DNA from: Heliomarina sp018223035
GTDB lineage: Bacteria > Pseudomonadota > Alphaproteobacteria > Rhodobacterales > Rhodobacteraceae
Reading direction: 5' to 3'
Length of the DNA stretch: 64,000 nucleotides
NCBI GenBank assembly: GCA_018223035.1
Contig: JAAEZD010000019.1
Location: forward strand, 37,234 to 101,233
Below, piece after piece: positions 42,390 to 52,154 of the stretch; the first letter of the stretch is position 1; each line of letters begins with the position of its first letter. The notes under the pieces were generated by a model. The model saw nothing but the letters and a program-made list of their open reading frames with translations. It searched no databases and was not told the DNA's origin. Made by a program: the position numbers and the translations under genes.

Positions 42390-43538
42390 ATGGTTATTAC
42401 ACGCAGGTTCATGATCGCCGGGCTGGCCGGCGCGGCCCTCGCAGGGTGCAGCACTGGACGCACCGGCAGCAGCAGTGCCCCGACCGGAGGGCGAACTTAT
42501 CAGACCGTAAACAATGCGGGTTACGACACGTGGGTGGCTTCATTCCGGCAACGCGCGGCGGCGCAGGGCATTTCCGGCACCACGCTCGATGCGGCTTTCC
42601 GCTCGGCCGGGTATATGCCAATGGTCATCGAGCGGGACCGCAACCAGACCGAATTTACCCGCACGCTGGAGGATTACCTTGCCATCGCCGCGTCGGACGA
42701 AAGGGTCTCCAAAGGCCGGGCCGCGTTGTCACGGCATCGCAGCACGCTGAATGCCATCGAGGCGCGCTATGGCGTGCCCGCGAACATTGTTACGGCGGTC
42801 TGGGGGCTTGAGAGCTTTTACGGTGAAAGACGTGGTGACGTACCGGTGATCTCGGCCATCTCGACACTCGCCTATGACGGGCGGCGCGGCGCATTTTTCG
42901 AAAGCCAGCTGATCGCCGCGCTGAAGATTTTGCAGAATGGCGACATCCCGGCTTCTCGCATGACGGGCAGCTGGGCCGGGGCGATGGGACATACGCAGTT
43001 CATCCCGACGTCTTACCTTGCTTACGCTGTCGATTTCACCGGCGATGGCCGCCGAGACATCTGGTCGGACGACCCGGCGGATGCGGTGGCCTCCACCGCG
43101 GCCTATCTCAGCCGGTCCGGCTGGGTCCGGTCTCAGCCCTGGGGTGGTGAGGTCGGTTCCGCCGCTGCCAACAGCGGTACACCCCTGCGGGTGCTGCAGC
43201 CGCAACCCGGCGGGCCGCGCTTTGCCGTGTTCCGCAATTTCGATGTCATCAAGCGCTATAACAACTCGGACAGCTACGCGATCGGGGTTGGCCATCTGGC
43301 GGATCGTATCGCGGGCGGCGGACCGCTGCAGGGCTCTTTCGGGCCGGATGCGCGCGGTATGACGATCGACGATCGCAAGGCACTTCAACAGAGGCTGACC
43401 GCACGCGGTTTCGACACTGGCGGCGCCGATGGTGTCATCGGTCCGAATACCGAGTCGGCTATTCGCGACTACCAGCGCAGCCGGGGTCTCCCGGAAACCG
43501 GAGAGCCTTCGCTCGAGTTGCTGCGACAGCTTGGCTGA
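42390..43538 (+). CDS. MltB-type lytic murein transglycosylase, lipoprotein
   Basis: 382 residues from the ATG at 42390 with AGAGG upstream. The signal peptide has lipobox LAGC, so it is membrane-anchored in the periplasm. The SLT_2/MltB catalytic domain (about 45-300) has VWGLESFYG with the catalytic Glu and GSWAGAMGHTQFIPTS. A C-terminal peptidoglycan-binding domain (about 320-380) begins LQQRLTARGFDTGGADGVIG. It cleaves glycan strands to anhydromuropeptides. A close paralogue lies at 46349. A strong terminator follows. Confidence 0.9.
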   Translation: MVITRRFMIAGLAGAALAGCSTGRTGSSSAPTGGRTYQTVNNAGYDTWVASFRQRAAAQGISGTTLDAAFRSAGYMPMVIERDRNQTEFTRTLEDYLAIAASDERVSKGRAALSRHRSTLNAIEARYGVPANIVTAVWGLESFYGERRGDVPVISAISTLAYDGRRGAFFESQLIAALKILQNGDIPASRMTGSWAGAMGHTQFIPTSYLAYAVDFTGDGRRDIWSDDPADAVASTAAYLSRSGWVRSQPWGGEVGSAAANSGTPLRVLQPQPGGPRFAVFRNFDVIKRYNNSDSYAIGVGHLADRIAGGGPLQGSFGPDARGMTIDDRKALQQRLTARGFDTGGADGVIGPNTESAIRDYQRSRGLPETGEPSLELLRQLG

Positions 43539-43548
43539 AATTGACACA

Positions 43549-43580
43549 GGGCGCGCAATCAAAACGATTGCGCGCCCTTG
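43549..43580 (+). terminator. Strong hairpin terminator after the MltB-type gene
   Basis: A perfect 12-bp stem GGGCGCGCAATC/GATTGCGCGCCC (43549-43560, 43566-43577) with loop AAAAC, followed by TTG. The U-run is short but the stem is very stable. Confidence 0.7.
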
Positions 43581-43660
43581 TCACTCCTGTTTGATGTGAA
43601 GGTGGTTGAAGGCAAACACCTGATAAATAAAGATACTGCCAGCCATCCGCAGGAGATCAC

Positions 43661-45295
43661 ATGAGATACATGATATTCATCGGCTCGGCCGTGATTGCCA
43701 TTCTGTGCATCGCGGCCATCGGTAGCAGCGCTTGGTTCTGGCTGCCCGCCGTTGTTTTTGGTCTGACGGCTTTGCTGGGGGTCTATGACTATTTCCAGAA
43801 GCGTCACGCGGTTCTCGCCAACTACCCGGTGATCGGGCATTTGCGCTATCTATTCGAAGAGATCCGGCCCGAAATCCGTCAGTACCTTATCGAGAGCGAT
43901 CAGGACGAAGAACCGTTTTCGCGTGATCAACGCTCGCTGGTTTATCAGCGCTCGAAAGGCGTCGAGGACAAACGGCCGTTCGGCACGCGACAGCGGGTAT
44001 ATGATTCCGGGTATGAGTGGATCACCCATTCGGTTGTTCCCAAGCACCTCGAGGGTCATGACTTTCGCGTCAAGATTGGCGGGGAACAATGCGAGAAGCC
44101 ATATGAGGCATCGATCTACAACATCTCGGCGATGAGCTTTGGCGCGCTATCGGCCAACGCGATCCAGGCACTGAACACCGGTGCGGCGAAAGGTGGTTTC
44201 GCTCATGACACCGGGGAAGGCGGCATCAGCAAGTATCACAGGGCAGGCGGTGGCGACCTAATCTACGAGATCGGGTCCGGCTATTTCGGGTGTCGTACGC
44301 CCGAAGGCCGGTTCGACGTTGAGAAGTACGCCGAGCAGGCGCGTAATCCGCAGGTCAAGATGATTGAGCTGAAGCTGAGCCAGGGTGCGAAACCCGGGCA
44401 TGGCGGCGTCTTGCCCGCGTCGAAAATTTCTCCGGAAATCGCAGAAGCCCGCGATATCCCCATGGATCAGGACTGCGTTTCGCCCTCGGCGCATCCCGAG
44501 TTCTCGACCCCAATCGAACTGATGCAGTTCATCGGCAAACTGCGGGAGCATGGCGACGGAAAGCCGGTGGGTTTTAAGCTGTGCATCGGGCACCGGCGGG
44601 AATTCATGTGCATCGTCAAAGCCATGCTGGAAACCGACATCGTACCGGATTTCATCGTCATTGATGGCAAGGAAGGCGGCACAGGGGCTGCACCCGTCGA
44701 ATTCGCGAACCACATGGGTATGCCATTGATCGAAGGGCTAACGTTTGCCCACAATACTTTGCGAGGTGCAGGGCTGCGTCATCGGCTCAAGATCGGGGCC
44801 TCTGGCAAGCTGATCAGCGCCTTTGAGATCGCCAAGGCGCTGGCGCTTGGTGCGGACTGGGCCAATTCGGCGCGTGGTTTCATGTTCTCGGTCGGCTGTA
44901 TTCAGGCGCAGTCCTGCCACACCAACCGTTGTCCGGTGGGCGTGGCAACACAGGATGAGCGGCGTCAGCGGGCGCTACACGTGCCCACCAAGGCCGAGCG
45001 GGTTTACCGTTTTCACAAGAACACCCTGCGCGCGCTGGGCGAGCTGACGGGAGCTGCCGGACTAGACCACCCGGGGGGCTTCCAGCCCTATCACCTGATG
45101 ATGCGTGAAAAGGACCGGGACATGGTGACGGGTCACCAGATCTATCCCTATTTGCCCGAAGGATTCCTGTTGCGGGGTGAAAGTCTTGGCAACGGGTACC
45201 TGACCCGCTGGCAGCGGGCCGATGCATCAAGCTTTGCCCCACTGGACACCGAACAGGTCGGCAGCGACGGGAAACCTTTGATCCCCATCGCCTGA
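43661..45295 (+). CDS. Membrane-anchored FMN glutamate-synthase-like protein
   Basis: 544 residues. The N-terminus has two membrane helices (about 3-22 and 26-43). The rest is the FMN-binding synthase domain of glutamate synthase (SAMSFGALSANAIQALNTGA, GEGGISKYH, KLSQGAKPGHGGVLP, DGKEGGTGAAPVEF). An iron-sulfur cysteine set is seen in CIQAQSCHTNRCPVG. It lacks the glutaminase and the other domains of full GltB, so it is one of the single-domain relatives whose substrate is unsettled. It may transfer electrons at the membrane. It ends just before the convergent amidohydrolase. Confidence 0.85.
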   Translation: MRYMIFIGSAVIAILCIAAIGSSAWFWLPAVVFGLTALLGVYDYFQKRHAVLANYPVIGHLRYLFEEIRPEIRQYLIESDQDEEPFSRDQRSLVYQRSKGVEDKRPFGTRQRVYDSGYEWITHSVVPKHLEGHDFRVKIGGEQCEKPYEASIYNISAMSFGALSANAIQALNTGAAKGGFAHDTGEGGISKYHRAGGGDLIYEIGSGYFGCRTPEGRFDVEKYAEQARNPQVKMIELKLSQGAKPGHGGVLPASKISPEIAEARDIPMDQDCVSPSAHPEFSTPIELMQFIGKLREHGDGKPVGFKLCIGHRREFMCIVKAMLETDIVPDFIVIDGKEGGTGAAPVEFANHMGMPLIEGLTFAHNTLRGAGLRHRLKIGASGKLISAFEIAKALALGADWANSARGFMFSVGCIQAQSCHTNRCPVGVATQDERRQRALHVPTKAERVYRFHKNTLRALGELTGAAGLDHPGGFQPYHLMMREKDRDMVTGHQIYPYLPEGFLLRGESLGNGYLTRWQRADASSFAPLDTEQVGSDGKPLIPIA

Positions 45296-45303
45296 CCGGT
45301 GGA

Positions 45304-46176
45304 TTACTTGAGACCCAGCAGACGCGCTGCGTTGTCTTTGAGGATACCGGGGCGAACCTCGTCCCGGAAATCGGCCTTGTCGAAGGCATCGAGCCATTTC
45401 TCGGGCGCGATCATCGGCCAGTCGGAGCCGAAGAGCATCTTTTTCTTCAGAAGCGTATTGGCGTAGCGGATCAGGATCGGCGGGAAGTACTTTGGCGACC
45501 AGCCCGAGAGATCGATGTAGACGTTGGGCTTGTGCTGGGCGACGGCCAGCGCCTCTTCCTGCCACGGGAAGGACGGGTGGGCGAGAATGATCGGCATGTC
45601 CGGGAAATCCACGGCCACATCGTCGATATACATCGGGTTGGAGTACTTAAGCCGCATGCCGTTGCCGCCCTTCATGCCCGAGCCGACGCCGGTCTGCCCA
45701 GTGTGGAAAAGCGCGGGTTTGCCGGTTTCGGCAATCGCCTCGTACAGCGTATAGGCCATGCGGTCGTTCGGATAGAAACCCTGCATGGTCGGGTGCAGCT
45801 TGAATCCCTGCACGCCGTAATTGTCGACAAGATTACGGGCCTCACGAGCGCCAAGCTTGCCCTTGTGCGGGTCGATTGAGGCGAAGGGAATAAGGATGTC
45901 CGAATGCCGGTCCGCCAGTTCGGCGACCTCTTCGTTCTTGTAACGTCGGTAGCCGGTTTCGCGTTCTGCATCGACCGGGAAGATCACAGCGGCGATATTC
46001 TTTTCGCGATAATGAGCGGCGGTTTCCTCGATAGTGGGCGGATGGTCCCACGGGGCGCCGAAGTACTTGGCCATCGCACTTTGCAGGTCATCGTACCCAT
46101 CATCCGCATGGCAACCGCATGGCTCCTCGGCATGGGTGTGGATATCGATGGCGCGAACCTTTTCCAGATCAATCAC
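45304..46176 (-). CDS. Amidohydrolase 2 family metal-dependent hydrolase
   Basis: 290 residues from GTG 46176 with GGAAG upstream. TIM-barrel metal hydrolase. DIHTHAEE is the first metal site, GFKLHPTMQGF and LAHPSFPWQEE supply His ligands, and the Asp in LFGSDWPMIAPEKW is the conserved catalytic residue. Related enzymes decarboxylate or hydrolyse aromatic ring-cleavage products, but this substrate is unknown. It is convergent with the FMN protein and divergent from the second MltB gene. Confidence 0.85.
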   Translation of the reverse strand: MIDLEKVRAIDIHTHAEEPCGCHADDGYDDLQSAMAKYFGAPWDHPPTIEETAAHYREKNIAAVIFPVDAERETGYRRYKNEEVAELADRHSDILIPFASIDPHKGKLGAREARNLVDNYGVQGFKLHPTMQGFYPNDRMAYTLYEAIAETGKPALFHTGQTGVGSGMKGGNGMRLKYSNPMYIDDVAVDFPDMPIILAHPSFPWQEEALAVAQHKPNVYIDLSGWSPKYFPPILIRYANTLLKKKMLFGSDWPMIAPEKWLDAFDKADFRDEVRPGILKDNAARLLGLK

Positions 46177-46348
46177 GAGGCACTTCCTTTACAATTTCGC
46201 AGCGATTTCGACCCAATCGTGGTGAAATGTCAAACAGGCTTTTCGCACCCGCCATGCGCGAAACTTTGCGGATTCTCCGGATTGGTCGCTTTGCGAAAAA
46301 GCGATTTGCGGCTAGACTCGGAGTTGAGCAGAAAGCAGGACAAAGAAA

Positions 46349-47683
46349 ATGCGCATTTTATCAAGTGCAGTATGCCTTGCGACTTTTTGGGGAACGACAG
46401 CCATAAGCGGGGCGCCCGACGCCTCGATCAGGCCGAACATCCGCCCCTTTACGCAGGATAATCTGATCCATCTCGCAGCGGCGGCGATAGACGAATCTCC
46501 GCGACCGGAGGATCGCCCCAAAACGGCAGCGGCAAAGGGCGAGACGCAGGTGGTGCAAAAGGACGGAAACGACTTCGGTACATGGCTTGGTGAGTTCCGA
46601 CAGCGCGCCGAAGCGCGGGGCATTGGCCGCGACACCCTGAACCGGGCTTTTGCCGGCGTCACCTTTGACGCGGACGCGATCCGTCGCGACCGTAATCAAG
46701 CCGAGTTCACGAAACCGATCTGGGAGTATCTCGATACCGCCGTATCCAGCGCGCGCGTTTCCAACGGGCAGGCCGCGCTGAACAAGCACCGTGCCGTTCT
46801 CGACCGGATCGAAGCGGAATATGGCGTCGACAAGCAGGTCGTGGTCGCGATCTGGGGGCTTGAGAGCGCCTATGGCAGTTATCGGGGCAACGACAGCACG
46901 ATCCGCAGCCTAGCGACGCTTGCCTATGATGCGCGACGCAAAGAGTTCTTTGAGGAACAGCTGATGCAGGCCTTGCGCATACTTCAGGATGGCCACGTGA
47001 CGCCGGACCGGATGAAGGGAAGCTGGGCGGGCGCTATGGGACATACGCAGTTCATGCCCACGTCTTTTCAGGAACACGCGGTGGATTTCACCGGCGATGG
47101 CAAACGGGATATCTGGTCAGACGATCCAAGCGACGCGCTGGCATCGACCGCGAATTACTTGAAACATTTCGGTTGGACCAAGGACCAGCCGTGGGGCGTC
47201 GAAGTGCGGCTGCCATCGAGCTTTGATTTCATGCTCGCGAACCGCAATGTCATGAAATCGCCGGCGGAATGGGCCGCGCTGGGGATCACGGATATGGACG
47301 GGCGTGCAGTGCCCAATCATGGTGAAGCGTCTATCCTTCTTCCAGCAGGCGGCAAGGGAACGGCGTTCATGATCTTTAGCAACTTCGATGTCATCGAGCG
47401 CTACAATACGGCAGACGCCTATGTGATCGGTGTCGGGCACCTGAGCGACCGGATCGTCGGCAAACCCGCGATCAAGGGAGACTGGCCGCGCGGAGATCGT
47501 GCGCTGACCTTCACCGAACGCAAGGAATTGCAACAGCGTCTGACCTCCAAGGGGTATGACACCCAGAAGATCGACGGGCGTATCGGACCGCTGACCATCA
47601 ACGCGGTACGGGCCTATCAGGTGGCGGAAGGCATGCAGCCGGATGGTTATGCTTCGCTGAGGCTTCTTGAACGGTTGCGGTAA
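46349..47683 (+). CDS. MltB-type lytic murein transglycosylase, second copy
   Basis: 444 residues with a signal peptide (no lipobox, so probably soluble in the periplasm) and a ~60-residue low-complexity N-terminal stretch absent from the first copy. The catalytic domain has IWGLESAYG (Glu) and GSWAGAMGHTQFMPTS. The C-terminal peptidoglycan-binding domain starts LQQRLTSKGYDTQKIDGRIG. The order and wording of blocks show it is a paralogue of the gene at 42390. Single-gene unit with a good terminator. Confidence 0.9.
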   Translation: MRILSSAVCLATFWGTTAISGAPDASIRPNIRPFTQDNLIHLAAAAIDESPRPEDRPKTAAAKGETQVVQKDGNDFGTWLGEFRQRAEARGIGRDTLNRAFAGVTFDADAIRRDRNQAEFTKPIWEYLDTAVSSARVSNGQAALNKHRAVLDRIEAEYGVDKQVVVAIWGLESAYGSYRGNDSTIRSLATLAYDARRKEFFEEQLMQALRILQDGHVTPDRMKGSWAGAMGHTQFMPTSFQEHAVDFTGDGKRDIWSDDPSDALASTANYLKHFGWTKDQPWGVEVRLPSSFDFMLANRNVMKSPAEWAALGITDMDGRAVPNHGEASILLPAGGKGTAFMIFSNFDVIERYNTADAYVIGVGHLSDRIVGKPAIKGDWPRGDRALTFTERKELQQRLTSKGYDTQKIDGRIGPLTINAVRAYQVAEGMQPDGYASLRLLERLR

Positions 47684-47702
47684 TTGTAGCAACAGAATTT
47701 AG

Positions 47703-47737
47703 AAAGGCGCGTCTCGGTCTGAGGCGCGCCTTTTTTT
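47703..47737 (+). terminator. Intrinsic terminator
   Basis: AAAGGCGCG (47703-47711) pairs with CGCGCCTTT (47725-47733) around a 13-nt loop and is followed by TTTT. It ends the second MltB gene and faces the convergent potC-type gene. Confidence 0.85.
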
Positions 47738-47758
47738 GTTTCTGTCGGAACGGGTTTC

Positions 47759-48955
47759 TTAGCCCGGTGACATGCCGCGAAGCCGCTCGGACCGGCGGCG
47801 CAGCAATTCCACGACCGTCAGCAGGGCAATGGAGATCGCCACCAGAACTGTCGCAGCGGCAAGGATCGTGGGAGAGATCTGCTCTCGCAGACCGGTGAAC
47901 ATCTGCCACGGCAGGGTCTGCAATTCGGCAGAGCCCACAAAGAGGACAACAACAACCTCGTCGAAGGACGTGATGAAAGCAAACAGGCCGCCCGAGATCA
48001 CGCCCGGCAGAATCAGCGGCATCTGCACCCGGAAGAAAGTCGTCACAGGATCGGCGCCCATGTTGGCCGCCGCACGGGTGAGGGACTTGTCAAAGCCAAC
48101 AAGTGTAGCCGTGACCGTGATAATCACGAAGGGAATGCCAAGAACGGCATGCGCAAGCACAATACCCCAGTAGGTGCCAACCAGCCCTATCTTCGAGTAG
48201 AAGAAATACATGCCGGTCGCCGAGATGATCAGCGGAACGATCATCGGCGAAATCATGATCGCCATGATGGCGCGCTTGGCCGGAACATGAGACTGACTGA
48301 GGCCGATGGCCGCCAGCGTGCCGAGACTGACCGAAATAAGAGTCGCGACCGGCGCGATCATCAGCGAGTTCTTCACCGCGTTGGTCCATTCCGTGTTCGT
48401 CAGGAAGTCGCGGTAATGGCGCAGCGAATATCCTTCGGGATCGAACCGCAGCATTTCGGGCGTAAAGGTAAAAAAGTTCTCGGCGTTGAAGGAAAGCGGC
48501 ATCACGACGAGGATCGGTGTGATCAGGAAGACGAAAATCGCTCCGCAGATCACCCGGAAGGCGTAGTGCCACAGTACCTGCCCCGGTGTGAGATACGGCA
48601 CAAGATGTGCGCGGTAGCGGTTGAAGCCAAGCCAGTAGACGAACCAGCCAAAGAACCAGCCGAACAACGCTCCGATCACTCCCCCCGGCGTGCCGCCGAA
48701 CAGAAAGCCGACGATGGCAAAGAGGATCACAAGCCCCCAGCGCAGCGGTTTTTCCTGTTCGCGCCCCAGAACTTCGACCGCCACGTAGGCGACGATCGCC
48801 ATAAGGATCGCGCCGCAGATCAACCCCAGCAGAGTCGAGCCCTGCGCTGCTCCGACGAAGATACCTGCGAATGCCCCGGCTGCTGCCGCGACAGACGCAT
48901 AAAATGACACCGGCTTTTTTTCTGTCGCGGTGATGACGATATCGCTCGCAGTCAT
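47759..48955 (-). CDS. Pot-type ABC transporter permease (PotC-like) with N-terminal membrane extension
   Basis: 398 residues, against about 260-270 for typical PotC. The last ~265 residues are a normal permease, with the EAA loop RAAANMGADPVTTFFRVQMPLILPG contacting the ATPase. The first ~125 residues are extra: about four predicted membrane helices (near 18-36, 42-60, 73-86 and 90-110). It is the last gene of potA-type, binding protein, DUF1330, potB-type, potC-type. The substrate is probably a polyamine or similar cation, but this is not proven. Confidence 0.85.
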   Translation of the reverse strand: MTASDIVITATEKKPVSFYASVAAAAGAFAGIFVGAAQGSTLLGLICGAILMAIVAYVAVEVLGREQEKPLRWGLVILFAIVGFLFGGTPGGVIGALFGWFFGWFVYWLGFNRYRAHLVPYLTPGQVLWHYAFRVICGAIFVFLITPILVVMPLSFNAENFFTFTPEMLRFDPEGYSLRHYRDFLTNTEWTNAVKNSLMIAPVATLISVSLGTLAAIGLSQSHVPAKRAIMAIMISPMIVPLIISATGMYFFYSKIGLVGTYWGIVLAHAVLGIPFVIITVTATLVGFDKSLTRAAANMGADPVTTFFRVQMPLILPGVISGGLFAFITSFDEVVVVLFVGSAELQTLPWQMFTGLREQISPTILAAATVLVAISIALLTVVELLRRRSERLRGMSPG

Positions 48956-48959
48956 TGGC

Positions 48960-50570
48960 TTATCCCAGCTTCACGTTGTCGATGCCTACAATCTTGTCAT
49001 AGGCCCAGTAGAGGATGAGCACGACGGCGAGCAGGATCGTGCCCAGCGCCGCAGCCAGCCCCCAATTGAGAGACGAAGAAATGTGGTAGGCAATCCGGTT
49101 GGAAATGAAGGTACCCGTTGTACCGCCGACGATTTCCGGCGTGATGTAGTAACCGATGGACAGGATGAACACGAGGATCGACCCTGCGCCAATTCCGGGA
49201 ACTGATTGCGGGAAGTACACGCGCCAGAAGGCTGTCCAGTTAGTTGCGCCAAGGCTTTTCGCGGCGCGCAGGTAGGAGGGCGGGATGGTCTGCATCACCG
49301 AATACATCGGCAGGATCATGAACGGCAGCAGGATATGCGTCATCGCGACGATGGTACCGAACTGGTTGTTGATCATCACCAATCGGGCATCGTCGGCGAC
49401 GAGCCCTAACCAGACCAGCGTATCGTTAATGACCCCCTGTTGTTGCAGCATCACCTTCCACGCCGAGGTGCGCACCAAAAGCGACGTCCAGAATGGTAGA
49501 AGGACGAGGATCATCAGCAGGTTTGCCGAACGGGTCGGCAGGTTGGCCAGAATCCAGGCGACCGGATAGCCGAGAATGATGCAGCTCAGCGTGATGGTCA
49601 GCGACATGAAAATCGTGCGCTTGAACAGGATGCCATAGATCTGCTGGTTGTCGGGGCGCATGCTGACGCCATCTGCTGTCAGTTGCGCGTCCACCGCGTT
49701 CAGGAAATATCCCGAGGTATAGCGCGGCGAATAGGTCTGGATCGTACGCATGATTTCGGGATCTAGCCAGTCATCATCCGCGTCCTCGAACTGCTCTCGC
49801 AGATCGACGGTTTCAAAGCCCGAAACTGCTGCGGCCGCTTGCTCCAACCTGGAAGACAGGCCCAATACGTCGGCGCCCTCCCGGGTCAGATCCGCGTAAA
49901 GCGCGGTAAACAGGAAGTCTTCGACATCTTCCTCGGCGGGAATGTCGTCTTCGGATTCCAGATAATCAACCCAGCGCTCCCAAGTCCGCGCGGTCAGGGG
50001 CAATGCCTCCGCAATGTCGGAGTCATCAAACATATTCACCCAGGTGGCGGCGTTCTCCCAGCTTTCATCCAGCGCGACGAACTGATCGGTATAAACGTCG
50101 GTATCGAACCTACCCACCGCGCGCCCGGTCTTGCGGAATAGCGAGGATGCGCCGGTGAGTTCATAATTCAGACGGCTGCCCAGACGGGTATGCAACTTTT
50201 GCTCTTCGGCGAGCACCAGATCGATGTAAAGCGCCGTCCATGTGGCATCGTCCGGAAGCTCTTGTTGCGCTGAATCCCACATGCCGAGCTGCTCGACCGT
50301 CTCCGGGAGCGTGTCGGCCACGATGTCGTTGCGCACGGAGCGCAGCAGCATATCGCCAATCGGCGCGATAAATGTAATCAGCACAAACAGCAACAGCGGG
50401 GCGATCAGCATCAAAGCCCGCAGTTTTTCGCGACGCAGCGCCCTTGCCAGACTGCGTTTCAGCGGCGTCCCGTCCGCGGCGAGCATCGGACCGGACTGTT
50501 CAGCCGCGCGCAATCCGTCATCCGGCGTCGGACCTTCAAGTGGCACATTGGTCTCTGTCGTGCTGGTCAT
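48960..50570 (-). CDS. Pot-type ABC transporter permease (PotB-like) with large periplasmic insert
   Basis: 536 residues, against about 275-310 for typical PotB. A cytoplasmic N-terminus (1-48) and first helix (about 49-78) are followed by a ~230-residue acidic, helical periplasmic insert (about 80-310). The standard remaining helices then follow, with the EAA loop LRAAKSLGATNWTAFWRVYFPQSVPG. The insert is not found in E. coli PotB and may bind the solute-binding protein or the extra helices of the partner permease. Four bases separate it from potC. Confidence 0.85.
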   Translation of the reverse strand: MTSTTETNVPLEGPTPDDGLRAAEQSGPMLAADGTPLKRSLARALRREKLRALMLIAPLLLFVLITFIAPIGDMLLRSVRNDIVADTLPETVEQLGMWDSAQQELPDDATWTALYIDLVLAEEQKLHTRLGSRLNYELTGASSLFRKTGRAVGRFDTDVYTDQFVALDESWENAATWVNMFDDSDIAEALPLTARTWERWVDYLESEDDIPAEEDVEDFLFTALYADLTREGADVLGLSSRLEQAAAAVSGFETVDLREQFEDADDDWLDPEIMRTIQTYSPRYTSGYFLNAVDAQLTADGVSMRPDNQQIYGILFKRTIFMSLTITLSCIILGYPVAWILANLPTRSANLLMILVLLPFWTSLLVRTSAWKVMLQQQGVINDTLVWLGLVADDARLVMINNQFGTIVAMTHILLPFMILPMYSVMQTIPPSYLRAAKSLGATNWTAFWRVYFPQSVPGIGAGSILVFILSIGYYITPEIVGGTTGTFISNRIAYHISSSLNWGLAAALGTILLAVVLILYWAYDKIVGIDNVKLG

Positions 50571-50571
50571 T

Positions 50572-50859
50572 TCATGTCCCCTCGACGATGACGATATCGC
50601 TTTCTGAATGCGCCATCCTGATCTTTGCGGCCTTTTGGTAGCCGTCTGAATGATAACACTTCTGAGCGGCAGCGAGATCAGGGAACTCTACCACCACATG
50701 GCGGTCTTTCTGGGGTGTTTCGGGCGTTTCGCTTTGCCCGCCCCGAACAAGAAACTTGCCGCCGTATTCTTCGACGATCGGCGTATCTAGCCGGACATAT
50801 TCCGCATACTCCTCGGGGTTGGTGACGGTAACATGGACGATCCAATAACCCTTGGGCAT
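50572..50859 (-). CDS. DUF1330 family protein
   Basis: 95 residues of the ferredoxin-like dimeric alpha/beta barrel type. GYWIVHVTVTNPEEYAEY and VVVEFPDLAAAQKCYHSDGYQ match DUF1330. The function is unknown. It sits inside the transporter operon, one base before the potB-like gene, so it is probably involved in the metabolism or sensing of the same compound. Confidence 0.85.
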   Translation of the reverse strand: MPKGYWIVHVTVTNPEEYAEYVRLDTPIVEEYGGKFLVRGGQSETPETPQKDRHVVVEFPDLAAAQKCYHSDGYQKAAKIRMAHSESDIVIVEGT

Positions 50860-50882
50860 GCTTTGAAATTCCTTTGTTTAAT

Positions 50883-50906
50883 GACGAGGCCCAATTGGGC
50901 CCCGTC
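50883..50906 (-). terminator. Hairpin between binding-protein gene and the rest of the operon
   Basis: GACGAGGCCC/GGGCCCCGTC (10-bp arms with one mismatch) around AATT. In ABC operons such hairpins after the binding-protein gene protect or partly terminate the mRNA, so the binding protein is made in excess over permeases. No U-run, so full termination is unlikely. Confidence 0.6.
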
Positions 50907-50922
50907 GTGGCGTGTCAGTAAC

Positions 50923-52032
<1,110 letters not shown>

Positions 52033-52154
52033 AGAATAATTACTCCCAGACTTTTTAGCCCGATTGGTTTGCTGCGGAACGGTGGAACGGGCGTTATCCT
52101 CGCTCCGCATCGAATATCGCGTGGGCCGGGGCCCATCGCGATACATTTCAGCCG

